A DNA stretch of 6,291 nt from Thermoleophilaceae bacterium (lineage in GTDB: Bacteria; Actinomycetota; Thermoleophilia; Solirubrobacterales; Thermoleophilaceae), in assembly GCA_013695885.1 (NCBI GenBank), contig JACCZP010000392.1, positions 1 through 6,291 on the forward strand. Direction: 5' to 3'. A program made the translations under genes and the position numbers. The notes beneath the pieces are model-generated. The model saw nothing but the letters and a program-made list of their open reading frames with translations. It ran no database searches and was not told the DNA's origin. Positions 1-5,498 of the stretch are shown one piece after another. How positions within the stretch are numbered: position 1 is the stretch's first letter; each line of letters begins with the position of its first letter.

Positions 1-1346
1 CGCCGGCAGCGCTCGATCTCCCGGTCGGCCGCCTCGTGGAACTCCCGATGGTTGAACAGGCCGGTGAGCGAGTCCTCCCTCGCCCTGGACTCGAGCGTCT
101 CGAAGGTCTCCATCTGGCTGAGCGCCACCGCCGCCTGGGCCGCGTAGGACTCGAGCAGCGCCGGGTCGCGCGCGAGAAAGCCGTCGTGCGTCGGCGCCAG
201 GGCGATGAGCACGCCGAGGTGGCGGTCCCTGAACACGAGGGGAGCGGCGCACAGAGAGCCGAGCGGCACGGGCCGGCGCGCCGCCAGCGGCGCGAGCTCG
301 TGGACCGTCGCGAGGTCGACCACCGCCACCGGCGACTCCAGGCGCTTCGGGGAGCTCGCGACCCAAAGCTCGAGGGCCTCGAGCGCGTCGGGGGAGACTC
401 CGGCGCTGGTCTTGGACGGCCCGTCGGAGAGGACGAGCGCGAACTCGCTGCCCCCCACCGCCCCGCGCGCGTTGTTCACCACCTTGTCGAGGACCTCCTC
501 CTCGTGCAGGTCCGAGACCAGGTCGTGCAGCGAGGAGGCGAGGCGGTCGGTGGCCTCCTCGTGCTCACGCACCGACGCCTCCAGGCTGAGCCAGCCGCGA
601 CGGCTCATGAGCGTGCTGCGCCAGGCGACCATCCCGGCCCCGACCACCGGGACCACGCTCGCCAACGCGAGCCGGTGCGGCGCCACACGCTTCGTCAGGC
701 CGGCGGCGGCGATGCTCGCGCCCGCCCACCCCACGGCGGTGCGCCGGGTCGTCGAGCGGGGCAGCCAGCGGACGTCGAAGACGCAGTGGTCGGCGCCTCG
801 TAGTGCACAGAGCGAGTGCCGCACACGCGCCGGCGGCATGCCGAAGAGCTCCGGCACGCACGAGAGCAGGCCGACGTTGTACTCGCAGGTGGCCGGGTGG
901 GAGCCGACCCCGCTCACGTCCCTCGCCCGCAGGCGGGCGTGCGTGCGGCCGAGCTCGACGATCTCCCAGCGGTGCGAGCGGGTCAGCTTGGCCGCCACCG
1001 CCACCACACCCGCGTAGATCAGTCGCGTGCTGCCGCCGGCTCGAAGCGCGAGCTTGATGCCCGAGCCGACGTTCAGCGCGAGCGCCGACGCGCCGATCCG
1101 ACGGGCCGCGAGAGGGTCGTCGAGCACGTGGGCGGCGGACTCGAACAGGCGGTTCTTGGTGTCGAAGTGAAACCAGGAGTACTCGTCCCTCAGCCGGTCC
1201 TCCGCTTCGGCCAGCCCGGCGTGCTCGAGCAGCGCGTCGACGCCCCCGCGTCCCCGCTCGCGCTCCACGTACTGGAGGATCAGCCGCGTGGTAAGCCCGC
1301 TCGAGTGCTGGGGCACCGTGGCGCCGTCGAGGTCCAAGGGAGTCAA
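1..1346 (-). CDS. Sensor domain-TM-GAF-GGDEF signalling protein (probable diguanylate cyclase), C-terminus outside window
   Basis: I read this frame directly on the minus strand. It is open from the left edge to a TTG at 1346 and shows 448 residues; the gene continues past base 1. Residues about 10-194 form a soluble domain ending in a Cys-rich block (C154, C163, C180, C188; motif RGADHCVFDVRW). This resembles the C-terminus of V4R/H-NOX-like ligand-binding domains, but I cannot assign the family firmly. Two hydrophobic stretches follow (about 204-217 and 224-242), probably a membrane hairpin, then a charged helical linker (about 250-285). A GAF domain runs to about 412, closing with ESYAAQAAVAL. 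A GGDEF domain opens at residue 425 with DSLTGLFNHREF. The GG(D/E)EF catalytic loop lies outside the window, so cyclase activity is likely but unproven, and an EAL domain could follow. Upstream in-frame codons include no ATG. TTG 1346 is preferred because a TATCCT hexamer lies 9 nt before it; TTG 1337 and GTG 1316 are alternatives. It is divergent from pafBC. Confidence 0.85.
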   Translation of the reverse strand, partial: MTPLDLDGATVPQHSSGLTTRLILQYVERERGRGGVDALLEHAGLAEAEDRLRDEYSWFHFDTKNRLFESAAHVLDDPLAARRIGASALALNVGSGIKLALRAGGSTRLIYAGVVAVAAKLTRSHRWEIVELGRTHARLRARDVSGVGSHPATCEYNVGLLSCVPELFGMPPARVRHSLCALRGADHCVFDVRWLPRSTTRRTAVGWAGASIAAAGLTKRVAPHRLALASVVPVVGAGMVAWRSTLMSRRGWLSLEASVREHEEATDRLASSLHDLVSDLHEEEVLDKVVNNARGAVGGSEFALVLSDGPSKTSAGVSPDALEALELWVASSPKRLESPVAVVDLATVHELAPLAARRPVPLGSLCAAPLVFRDRHLGVLIALAPTHDGFLARDPALLESYAAQAAVALSQMETFETLESRAREDSLTGLFNHREFHEAADREIERCR

Positions 1347-1355
1347 GCCGGGAGC

Positions 1356-1361
1356 AGGATA
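1356..1361 (-). promoter_or_regulatory. Candidate -10 element of the GAF-GGDEF gene
   Basis: The minus strand reads TATCCT here, ending 9 nt before the TTG at 1346. This would place transcription initiation at or next to the start codon, giving a leaderless mRNA. No Shine-Dalgarno sequence precedes the TTG, which agrees. I see no good -35 hexamer at a 16-19 nt spacing. The support is the identical hexamer and spacing at the divergent gene. Confidence 0.35.
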
Positions 1362-1441
1362 CGGGACCCCCAGCCCGCCGGGCGCCGCCAAGGGGCGGCC
1401 CTGCCACTCCCGCAAAGAGCGGCAAACTTCGCCTCTACGGC

Positions 1442-1472
1442 TTGAATTCGGGGCCCGCGGCTCGCCTATCCT
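1442..1472 (+). promoter_or_regulatory. Candidate leaderless promoter of pafBC
   Basis: TTGAAT at 1442-1447 (4 of 6 matches to the -35 consensus) is followed after 19 nt by TATCCT at 1467-1472 (-10). The hexamer ends 9 nt before the GTG start at 1482, so transcription would begin about at the start codon. The only G-rich stretch before the GTG (1474-1479) is too close to act as a Shine-Dalgarno site. The 19 nt spacer is longer than ideal. I see no TGTC-type RecA-NDp/PafBC box, so autoregulation is not evident. Confidence 0.4.
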
Positions 1473-1481
1473 CGGCGGGCC

Positions 1482-3563
1482 GTGGCCAAGGACACCGAGA
1501 AGCTGATCCGTCAGCTCTCCCTGATCTCCTACCTCATGGCCGAGCGCCGGCCGGTCACCGCGCTCGACATCAAGCAGGAGGTGGAGGGCTACTCGGGCAT
1601 GAACGACGACGCCTTCGCGCGGCGCTTCTACGCCGACCGGGCGGAGCTCGAGGCCCTCGGCATCGAGCTGAACGTCGAGAAGCCGGCCGAGGGCTACTGG
1701 GAGGCCGAGAGCTACACGCTCCCCCCCGAGAACTTCTACCTGCCGGCCATCGGCTTCACGGACTCGGAGCTCAGCGCGCTGCGCACCGCGCTGACCCTGC
1801 TCGACGGCGAGTTCGCCTACGCCGAGCCCCTGCGCCTGGCCCTCCAGCAGCTCTCGTGGGGCAGGCCCTCGCCCCTGTCGGCGCCCGAGGAGCGCTCGGT
1901 GGCCCTCGGCGTGACCGCGTCGGCCGGCGGCCGCGAGGTCTCCCAGCGTCTGGCCAAGATCGAGACGGCGATCTTCCGGCACAAGACGATCGTCTTCGAC
2001 TACTACACGATGGGTCGCGACGTCGAGGAGACGCGCCGGGTGGACCCCTACCACCTGCTCTTCCGCGGTGGGCAGTTCTACCTCGTCGGCCTCTCCCACG
2101 AGCGGGCGGCGGTGCGCGTGTTCCGCCTGTCGCGGATGCGCGGGAAGGTGGCCTATGCCACCAAGTCCGACCACGACTTCGCCAGTCCGAGCGACTTCGA
2201 CCCGCGCCTGTACGCCACCCGCACCGACTGGCAGCTCGGGGAGCCCGAGGGCACCGCCCGGGTGTGGCTGTCCGAGCGCATCGACTGGCTCGTGGAGCGC
2301 CACTTCGGGCACGCCGGGGAGGTGCGCCCGGCGGCCGACGATCCGGCCGCCCCGGGCGACGGCGTGATCTTCGAGACGCAGTACGCGAACCCCCGCCAGC
2401 TCGTCTCCTGGGTGCTCGGCCTCGGGTCGCGAGCGCGCATCCTCGATCCACCCGAGCTCGTGGAGGAGGCCGACCGCCGCGCGCTGCTCGTGGCCGAGCG
2501 CCACGCCACGCTGCCCGATCTCGCCCCGGCCACCGCCGGACGCCCGGAGCCGGCGCGCCCCGAGCGCGTGCGTGGCGATGCGGGCCGGCGGGACTCGCCG
2601 ATCCGGCCCGAGCGCTTCGCCCGCCTCGTGACCCTTGCGGGCATCCTCCTCGACGCCGCCCGCCGCGGCGACCGCCTCGACGTCTCGGAGCTGACCGCCT
2701 CGCTCAAGGTCTCCGAGGCCGAGCTGCGCGAGGACATCGACGTCCTGAACGTCGTGAACTTCGGAGGCGGCGCCTACGTGCTCTACGCCGAGGTCGAGGA
2801 CGGCCACGTCGAGGTCGACCCCGAGGCCTACGGGGACAACTTCGCGAAGCCCGCGCGGCTGCTCCCGCTCGAGGCCAAGGCGCTGGTGGCCGCCATCGAC
2901 CTGATCGGTGACCACCTACCCGAGGGCTCGCTCTCCTCGGCCCGTCAGCGCTTCGTCGACGCCCTGGGCCAGGACCCCGCGGGCGAGGGCCTCCAGATCA
3001 CGACCGCGCGCGGGGACGACTCCGAGATCGCCCGTGTGGTCAGTGGCGCGATCGTCGAGCGTCGCCTGCTGGACATCGAGTACTACAAGGAGAACGAGGA
3101 CGCATTCGCCGATCGGCGGATCGAGCCCTACCTGCTCCTGAACGGCCAGGAGGGGTGGTACGTGCACTCCTACGACACCGCCCGCGAAGCCCCGCGCTCC
3201 TTCCGGCTCGACCGCATCCGGTCGGCCACCGTGAGCGAGCAGGGGTTCGAGCCACGACCGGGCGTCGAGCCCGACCTCGAAGGCTGGCCCCGCACCGGCG
3301 AGGTCGCCGCCTCGCGAGTCGCGCGGGTGTGGATCTCCCCGGAGCGGGCGCGGTGGGCTCGCGAGGACCGCCGCGTGGTCGAGGAGCTGGCCGACGGCGC
3401 GGTGGTGGTCGAGCTCTCCTACGCCGGCGAGCACTGGCTCGCGCGGGAGATCCTCAAGGAGGCCGGCGACGCGGTCGCGCTCGCGCCCGAGGAGGCACGC
3501 CGTGCGGTGCTCGAGGCCGCCGAGGAGCTCCTCCCCGCCGGGCGCAGCGGGGCGGTCGCGTAG
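1482..3563 (+). CDS. pafBC: Fused PafB-PafC WYL-domain transcriptional regulator (DNA-damage response)
   Basis: This 693-residue protein contains two complete WYL regulators in tandem. The first half has a winged HTH (about 6-62), a WYL domain (about 155-235, with RVDPY at 186-190 and GGQFYLVG at 196-203, then FRLSRM) and a WCX domain (about 257-345). A linker rich in Arg, Pro and Ala (about 345-374) leads to a second HTH-like domain (about 376-425), a second WYL domain (about 514-585, with RRIEPYLLLN and GWYVHSYD, then SFRLDRI) and a second WCX domain (about 612-685). In mycobacteria PafB and PafC are separate proteins acting as a heterodimer that activates the LexA-independent DNA-damage regulon; natural fusions are known in some actinobacteria. 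The name comes from the proteasome accessory factor operon, but the protein is not itself a proteasome component. No pafA or tatAC gene adjoins it here. The GTG start fits the family N-terminus. The end is a TAG, followed by a 106 nt gap before sodC. Each half has the length of a single paralogue, so no domain is missing. Confidence 0.9.
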   Translation: MAKDTEKLIRQLSLISYLMAERRPVTALDIKQEVEGYSGMNDDAFARRFYADRAELEALGIELNVEKPAEGYWEAESYTLPPENFYLPAIGFTDSELSALRTALTLLDGEFAYAEPLRLALQQLSWGRPSPLSAPEERSVALGVTASAGGREVSQRLAKIETAIFRHKTIVFDYYTMGRDVEETRRVDPYHLLFRGGQFYLVGLSHERAAVRVFRLSRMRGKVAYATKSDHDFASPSDFDPRLYATRTDWQLGEPEGTARVWLSERIDWLVERHFGHAGEVRPAADDPAAPGDGVIFETQYANPRQLVSWVLGLGSRARILDPPELVEEADRRALLVAERHATLPDLAPATAGRPEPARPERVRGDAGRRDSPIRPERFARLVTLAGILLDAARRGDRLDVSELTASLKVSEAELREDIDVLNVVNFGGGAYVLYAEVEDGHVEVDPEAYGDNFAKPARLLPLEAKALVAAIDLIGDHLPEGSLSSARQRFVDALGQDPAGEGLQITTARGDDSEIARVVSGAIVERRLLDIEYYKENEDAFADRRIEPYLLLNGQEGWYVHSYDTAREAPRSFRLDRIRSATVSEQGFEPRPGVEPDLEGWPRTGEVAASRVARVWISPERARWAREDRRVVEELADGAVVVELSYAGEHWLAREILKEAGDAVALAPEEARRAVLEAAEELLPAGRSGAVA

Positions 3564-3578
3564 AGCCCGCCGCGGGGA

Positions 3579-3593
3579 GGTGGCGCGCCCACC
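3579..3593 (+). terminator. Possible hairpin downstream of pafBC
   Basis: GGTGG (3579-3583) can pair with CCACC (3589-3593) around a 5 nt loop, starting 16 nt after the pafBC stop. No T-tract follows, so intrinsic termination is doubtful. The core includes the palindrome GGCGCGCC. Strong local GC makes such short stems likely by chance. Confidence 0.25.
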
Positions 3594-3603
3594 CCGGCCG
3601 CTG

Positions 3604-3612
3604 TGCTGCAAT
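3604..3612 (+). promoter_or_regulatory. Candidate extended -10 promoter of sodC
   Basis: TGCTGCAAT contains an extended TG, one base, then TGCAAT (4 of 6 matches to TATAAT). Transcription would start near 3619, leaving a leader of about 50 nt with a Shine-Dalgarno site before the ATG at 3670. No recognisable -35 lies upstream, which is tolerable for an extended -10 promoter. It sits in the pafBC-sodC gap, so sodC could be expressed independently. Confidence 0.35.
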
Positions 3613-3653
3613 GACGACCGCCATCCGCTTCCGTCCATTCGAACGTCCGGCCC

Positions 3654-3662
3654 GGGAAGGGA
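3654..3662 (+). promoter_or_regulatory. Shine-Dalgarno site that fixes the sodC start
   Basis: GGGAAGGGA is separated by 7 nt from the ATG at 3670. The frame stays open upstream to 3502, but this site and the signal peptide that begins exactly at that ATG decide the start. It is the only clear ribosome binding site in front of a gene in this window. Confidence 0.6.
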
Positions 3663-3669
3663 CCACTCC

Positions 3670-4275
3670 ATGCAACTACGCCTCATCCTCGTCCTCGGCC
3701 TGATCGCCGCGGCCACCGCCCTGCTCGTCCCCGTCGCGCTCGCCCAGCGACCGGCGCCGCGCGGCACGGAGGCCATCCTCATCGGCGCCGACGGGCGGAC
3801 CCTCGGCCGCGTGACGATGGAGCGCCGCGCGAGCGGCGGGGTCGAGGTGCGCTACCGCGTGCGCGGCCTTCCGCCGGGCGACTACAAGGCGACCCACGTC
3901 CACGAGGTGGGCACCTGCGATCGCGCGTTCCGCACGGCGGACGGGACGCCCGCCCCGTTCACGAGCGCAGGCGGGCACTGGAACCCAACGGGTGATTCGC
4001 ACTCCTCGCACCTGGGCGACTTCCCGCCGCTCCAGGTTTCCCTAGGGGGAACCGCCGAGACGACGTTCGTCACCGATCGGTTCCAGCCGAGCCAGCTCCT
4101 CGACGCGAACGGCAGCGCGGTGGTCATCCACGCCAACCGGGACAACCAGGGCAACGTGCCCGGGCGCTACCGCTCCGAGCCGGCCGACCAGAACGGGCCC
4201 GACGCCGCGACGCTCGCCACCGGGGACGCGGGCGGGCGACTGGCGTGCGGGGTGGTCCGCCCGATCCGGCGCTGA
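3670..4275 (+). CDS. sodC: Secreted Cu/Zn superoxide dismutase
   Basis: The 201-residue product converts superoxide to hydrogen peroxide and oxygen outside the cytoplasmic membrane. Residues 1-25 are a classic signal peptide: MQLR, a hydrophobic core, then VALA with probable cleavage before Q26. There is no lipobox Cys, so it is not an obvious lipoprotein. Matching the family pattern by eye, Cu ligands are H76, H78, H103 (bridging) and H154; Zn ligands are H103, H111, H114 and D117; D158 matches the secondary bridge Asp; R190 is the substrate-guiding Arg in GGRLACGV; C83 and C193 match the structural disulfide. All key residues are present, so an active enzyme is expected. The loop between the second and third Zn ligands is very short (H-x2-H instead of about eight residues between them). 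Earlier in-frame starts back to 3502 would overlap pafBC and lack a signal peptide. It lies 106 nt after pafBC and 104 nt before rmlA. Confidence 0.9.
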   Translation: MQLRLILVLGLIAAATALLVPVALAQRPAPRGTEAILIGADGRTLGRVTMERRASGGVEVRYRVRGLPPGDYKATHVHEVGTCDRAFRTADGTPAPFTSAGGHWNPTGDSHSSHLGDFPPLQVSLGGTAETTFVTDRFQPSQLLDANGSAVVIHANRDNQGNVPGRYRSEPADQNGPDAATLATGDAGGRLACGVVRPIRR

Positions 4276-4281
4276 TCGTCT

Positions 4282-4299
4282 CCGGGGCCGGGGCTCCGG
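4282..4299 (+). terminator. Possible hairpin terminator after sodC
   Basis: CCGGGGC (4282-4288) pairs with GCTCCGG (4293-4299) over a 4 nt loop: seven pairs including one G-U, starting 6 nt after the sodC stop. A second stem, CCCCGC (4324-4329) with GCGGGG (4339-4344), lies further on. Neither is followed by a T-tract, so these are candidates only. Their place between sodC and the probable rmlA promoter is sensible for transcript separation. Confidence 0.3.
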
Positions 4300-4364
4300 C
4301 ATCGCGGCGGTGGCCCGCTGAGCCCCCGCCGCGGGCGCGCGGGGATGTCTCCGCACCGCCCGGC

Positions 4365-4370
4365 CATACT
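4365..4370 (+). promoter_or_regulatory. Candidate -10 element of rmlA (leaderless)
   Basis: CATACT (4 of 6 matches to TATAAT) ends 9 nt before the rmlA ATG at 4380, the same spacing as the two divergent TATCCT hexamers near 1350-1480. The bases between it and the ATG are CCCCGCGCG, with no Shine-Dalgarno sequence. No convincing -35 is seen. Confidence 0.35.
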
Positions 4371-4379
4371 CCCCGCGCG

Positions 4380-5453
4380 ATGAAGCCGCTCAAGGGCCTG
4401 ATCCTCTCCGGCGGCCGCGGCACGCGCCTGCGGCCGCTCACGCACACGAGCGCCAAGCAGCTCGTGCCGGTGGCCAACAAGCCCGTGCTCTTCTACGGGC
4501 TCGAGGCGCTCGCCGCCGCGGGCATCGAAGAGGTCGGGATCATCGTCGCCCCCGAGACCGCCGCCGAGATTCGCGAGGTGGCCGGCGACGGCTCGGCGCA
4601 GGGCGTCTCCATCACCTACATCGAGCAGGACGCCCCGCTCGGCCTCGCCCACGCCGTGCTCACCGCCGAGCCCTATCTCGGCGACTCCCCGTTCGTCATG
4701 TACCTCGGGGACAACCTGCTGCGCGAGGGCATCACCGAGCTGGTCGAGGCCTTCCGGGCCGAGGCGCCCGACGCGCTGATCCTGCTGACCAAGGTTCCCG
4801 ACCCCGAGAACTACGGGGTGGCCGAGCTAGAGGACGGGCGGGTGGCTCGCCTGGTCGAGAAGCCGCCCGAGCCGCGCACCGACCTCGCCCTGGTCGGGGT
4901 CTACATGTTCACTCAGAGCGTCTTCGACGCCGCGCGGGCCATCCGCCCCTCCCCGCGCGGGGAGCTCGAGATCACCGACGCCATCCAGCACCTGGTGGAC
5001 ACCGGCGCGCGCGTCGATCCCCACCTCGTCTCCGGCTGGTGGAAGGACACCGGCCAGGTCCAGGACATGCTCGACGCCAACGCGCTGATCCTCGATGACC
5101 TCCACACGCGCGTGGACGGCGAGCTCGTCGAGTCCCGCGTCGAGGGACGGGTGGTGATCGAGCGGGGCGCCCGCGTCGAGCGCTCCTACGTGCGCGGTCC
5201 GGCGGTGATCGGCGCGGGGTCGACGATCGAGGACGCCTACGTGGGCCCGTTCACCGCGATCGGGGAGGACGTGGTCATCGCCCGCGCGGAGATCGAGAAC
5301 TCGATCGTGCTCCCGGGTTCCTCGATCGCCGACCTCGAGGGCCGGATCGAGGCCAGCCTGATCGGCCGGGGCGTGCGGGTGGGGCGGGCGACGGGACCAC
5401 CGCGTGCCTACCGCTTCGTGATGGGGGACTCCTCGGAGGTGACGATCCTGTGA
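4380..5453 (+). CDS. rmlA: Glucose-1-phosphate thymidylyltransferase, long form (RmlA/StrD type)
   Basis: The 357-residue cytoplasmic enzyme makes dTDP-glucose from dTTP and glucose 1-phosphate, the first step towards dTDP-L-rhamnose and other deoxysugars. The N-terminal nucleotidyltransferase domain (about 1-240) shows LSGGRGTRLRPLT (9-21), KQLVPVANKPV (26-36), PLGLAHAV (86-93), the metal-binding LGD (109-111, D111), VEKP (159-162) and WWKDTG (220-225, D223). The C-terminal part (about 245-340) has hexapeptide-like turns (VEGRVVIERGARV, AVIGAGSTIEDAYVG) typical of a left-handed beta-helix. This tail and the length of about 355 match the long RmlA subfamily, which includes StrD of antibiotic clusters, and not the short enzyme of about 290 residues. 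The reading frame is open back to a GTG at 4245, but that would overlap sodC and add 45 unrelated residues; ATG 4380 starts the family's MKPLKGLILSGG. rmlD follows after 45 nt, probably in the same pathway. Sugar-pathway specificity (rhamnose or another deoxyhexose) cannot be settled from this gene alone. Confidence 0.92.
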   Translation: MKPLKGLILSGGRGTRLRPLTHTSAKQLVPVANKPVLFYGLEALAAAGIEEVGIIVAPETAAEIREVAGDGSAQGVSITYIEQDAPLGLAHAVLTAEPYLGDSPFVMYLGDNLLREGITELVEAFRAEAPDALILLTKVPDPENYGVAELEDGRVARLVEKPPEPRTDLALVGVYMFTQSVFDAARAIRPSPRGELEITDAIQHLVDTGARVDPHLVSGWWKDTGQVQDMLDANALILDDLHTRVDGELVESRVEGRVVIERGARVERSYVRGPAVIGAGSTIEDAYVGPFTAIGEDVVIARAEIENSIVLPGSSIADLEGRIEASLIGRGVRVGRATGPPRAYRFVMGDSSEVTIL

Positions 5454-5482
5454 TCGGCTCCACCCCCGCGGCGGTGCTCCCC

Positions 5483-5491
5483 TGCTAAGGC
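5483..5491 (+). promoter_or_regulatory. Weak candidate extended -10 before rmlD
   Basis: TGCTAAGGC carries an extended TG and a TA-rich hexamer (TAAGGC) ending 7 nt before the GTG at 5499. No Shine-Dalgarno sequence is visible ahead of rmlD (GGCTTCCGCG precedes the GTG). Either a leaderless promoter acts here, or rmlD is translated from an rmlA read-through transcript across only 45 nt. Confidence 0.25.
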
Positions 5492-5498
5492 TTCCGCG

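Noticed and set aside
36..1017. Long plus-strand open frames opposite the GAF-GGDEF gene.
   Set aside because: They are Arg/Ala/Gly-rich with no recognisable domain. The minus-strand frame encodes clear GAF and GGDEF motifs, so these are antisense shadows of GC-rich coding DNA.
565..1425. A 286-codon minus-strand open frame with a start and stop inside the window.
   Set aside because: It is in a different frame from the GAF-GGDEF protein and has low-complexity Arg/Ala composition; the real frame lacks a stop only because it leaves the window.
1400..1481. A PafBC/RecA-NDp-type or LexA-type operator ahead of pafBC.
   Set aside because: I found no TGTC-containing box at suitable spacing and no inverted repeat beyond the short GAATTC palindrome at 1444-1449.
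1442..2911. A 489-codon plus-strand frame overlapping the first two thirds of pafBC.
   Set aside because: It is Arg/Gly/Ala-rich without motifs and is a shifted shadow of pafBC, whose frame carries two complete WYL modules.
3580..3593. The GGCGCGCC palindrome as a regulatory operator.
   Set aside because: A self-complementary GC octamer is unremarkable at this base composition and has no second copy nearby.
3502..3669. An N-terminal extension of sodC starting inside pafBC.
   Set aside because: It would bury the signal peptide behind 56 Arg-rich residues and ignore the Shine-Dalgarno site just before ATG 3670.
3611..3703. Possible 30-residue upstream ORF (ATG at 3611) overlapping the start of sodC in another frame.
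   Set aside because: It has no Shine-Dalgarno site, its ATG overlaps the candidate sodC -10 element, and its end simply runs through the sodC signal-peptide codons in a shifted frame.
4245..4379. An N-terminal extension of rmlA from GTG 4245.
   Set aside because: It overlaps the sodC end and adds 45 Pro/Arg/Ala-rich residues unlike the family; the conserved N-terminus begins at ATG 4380.
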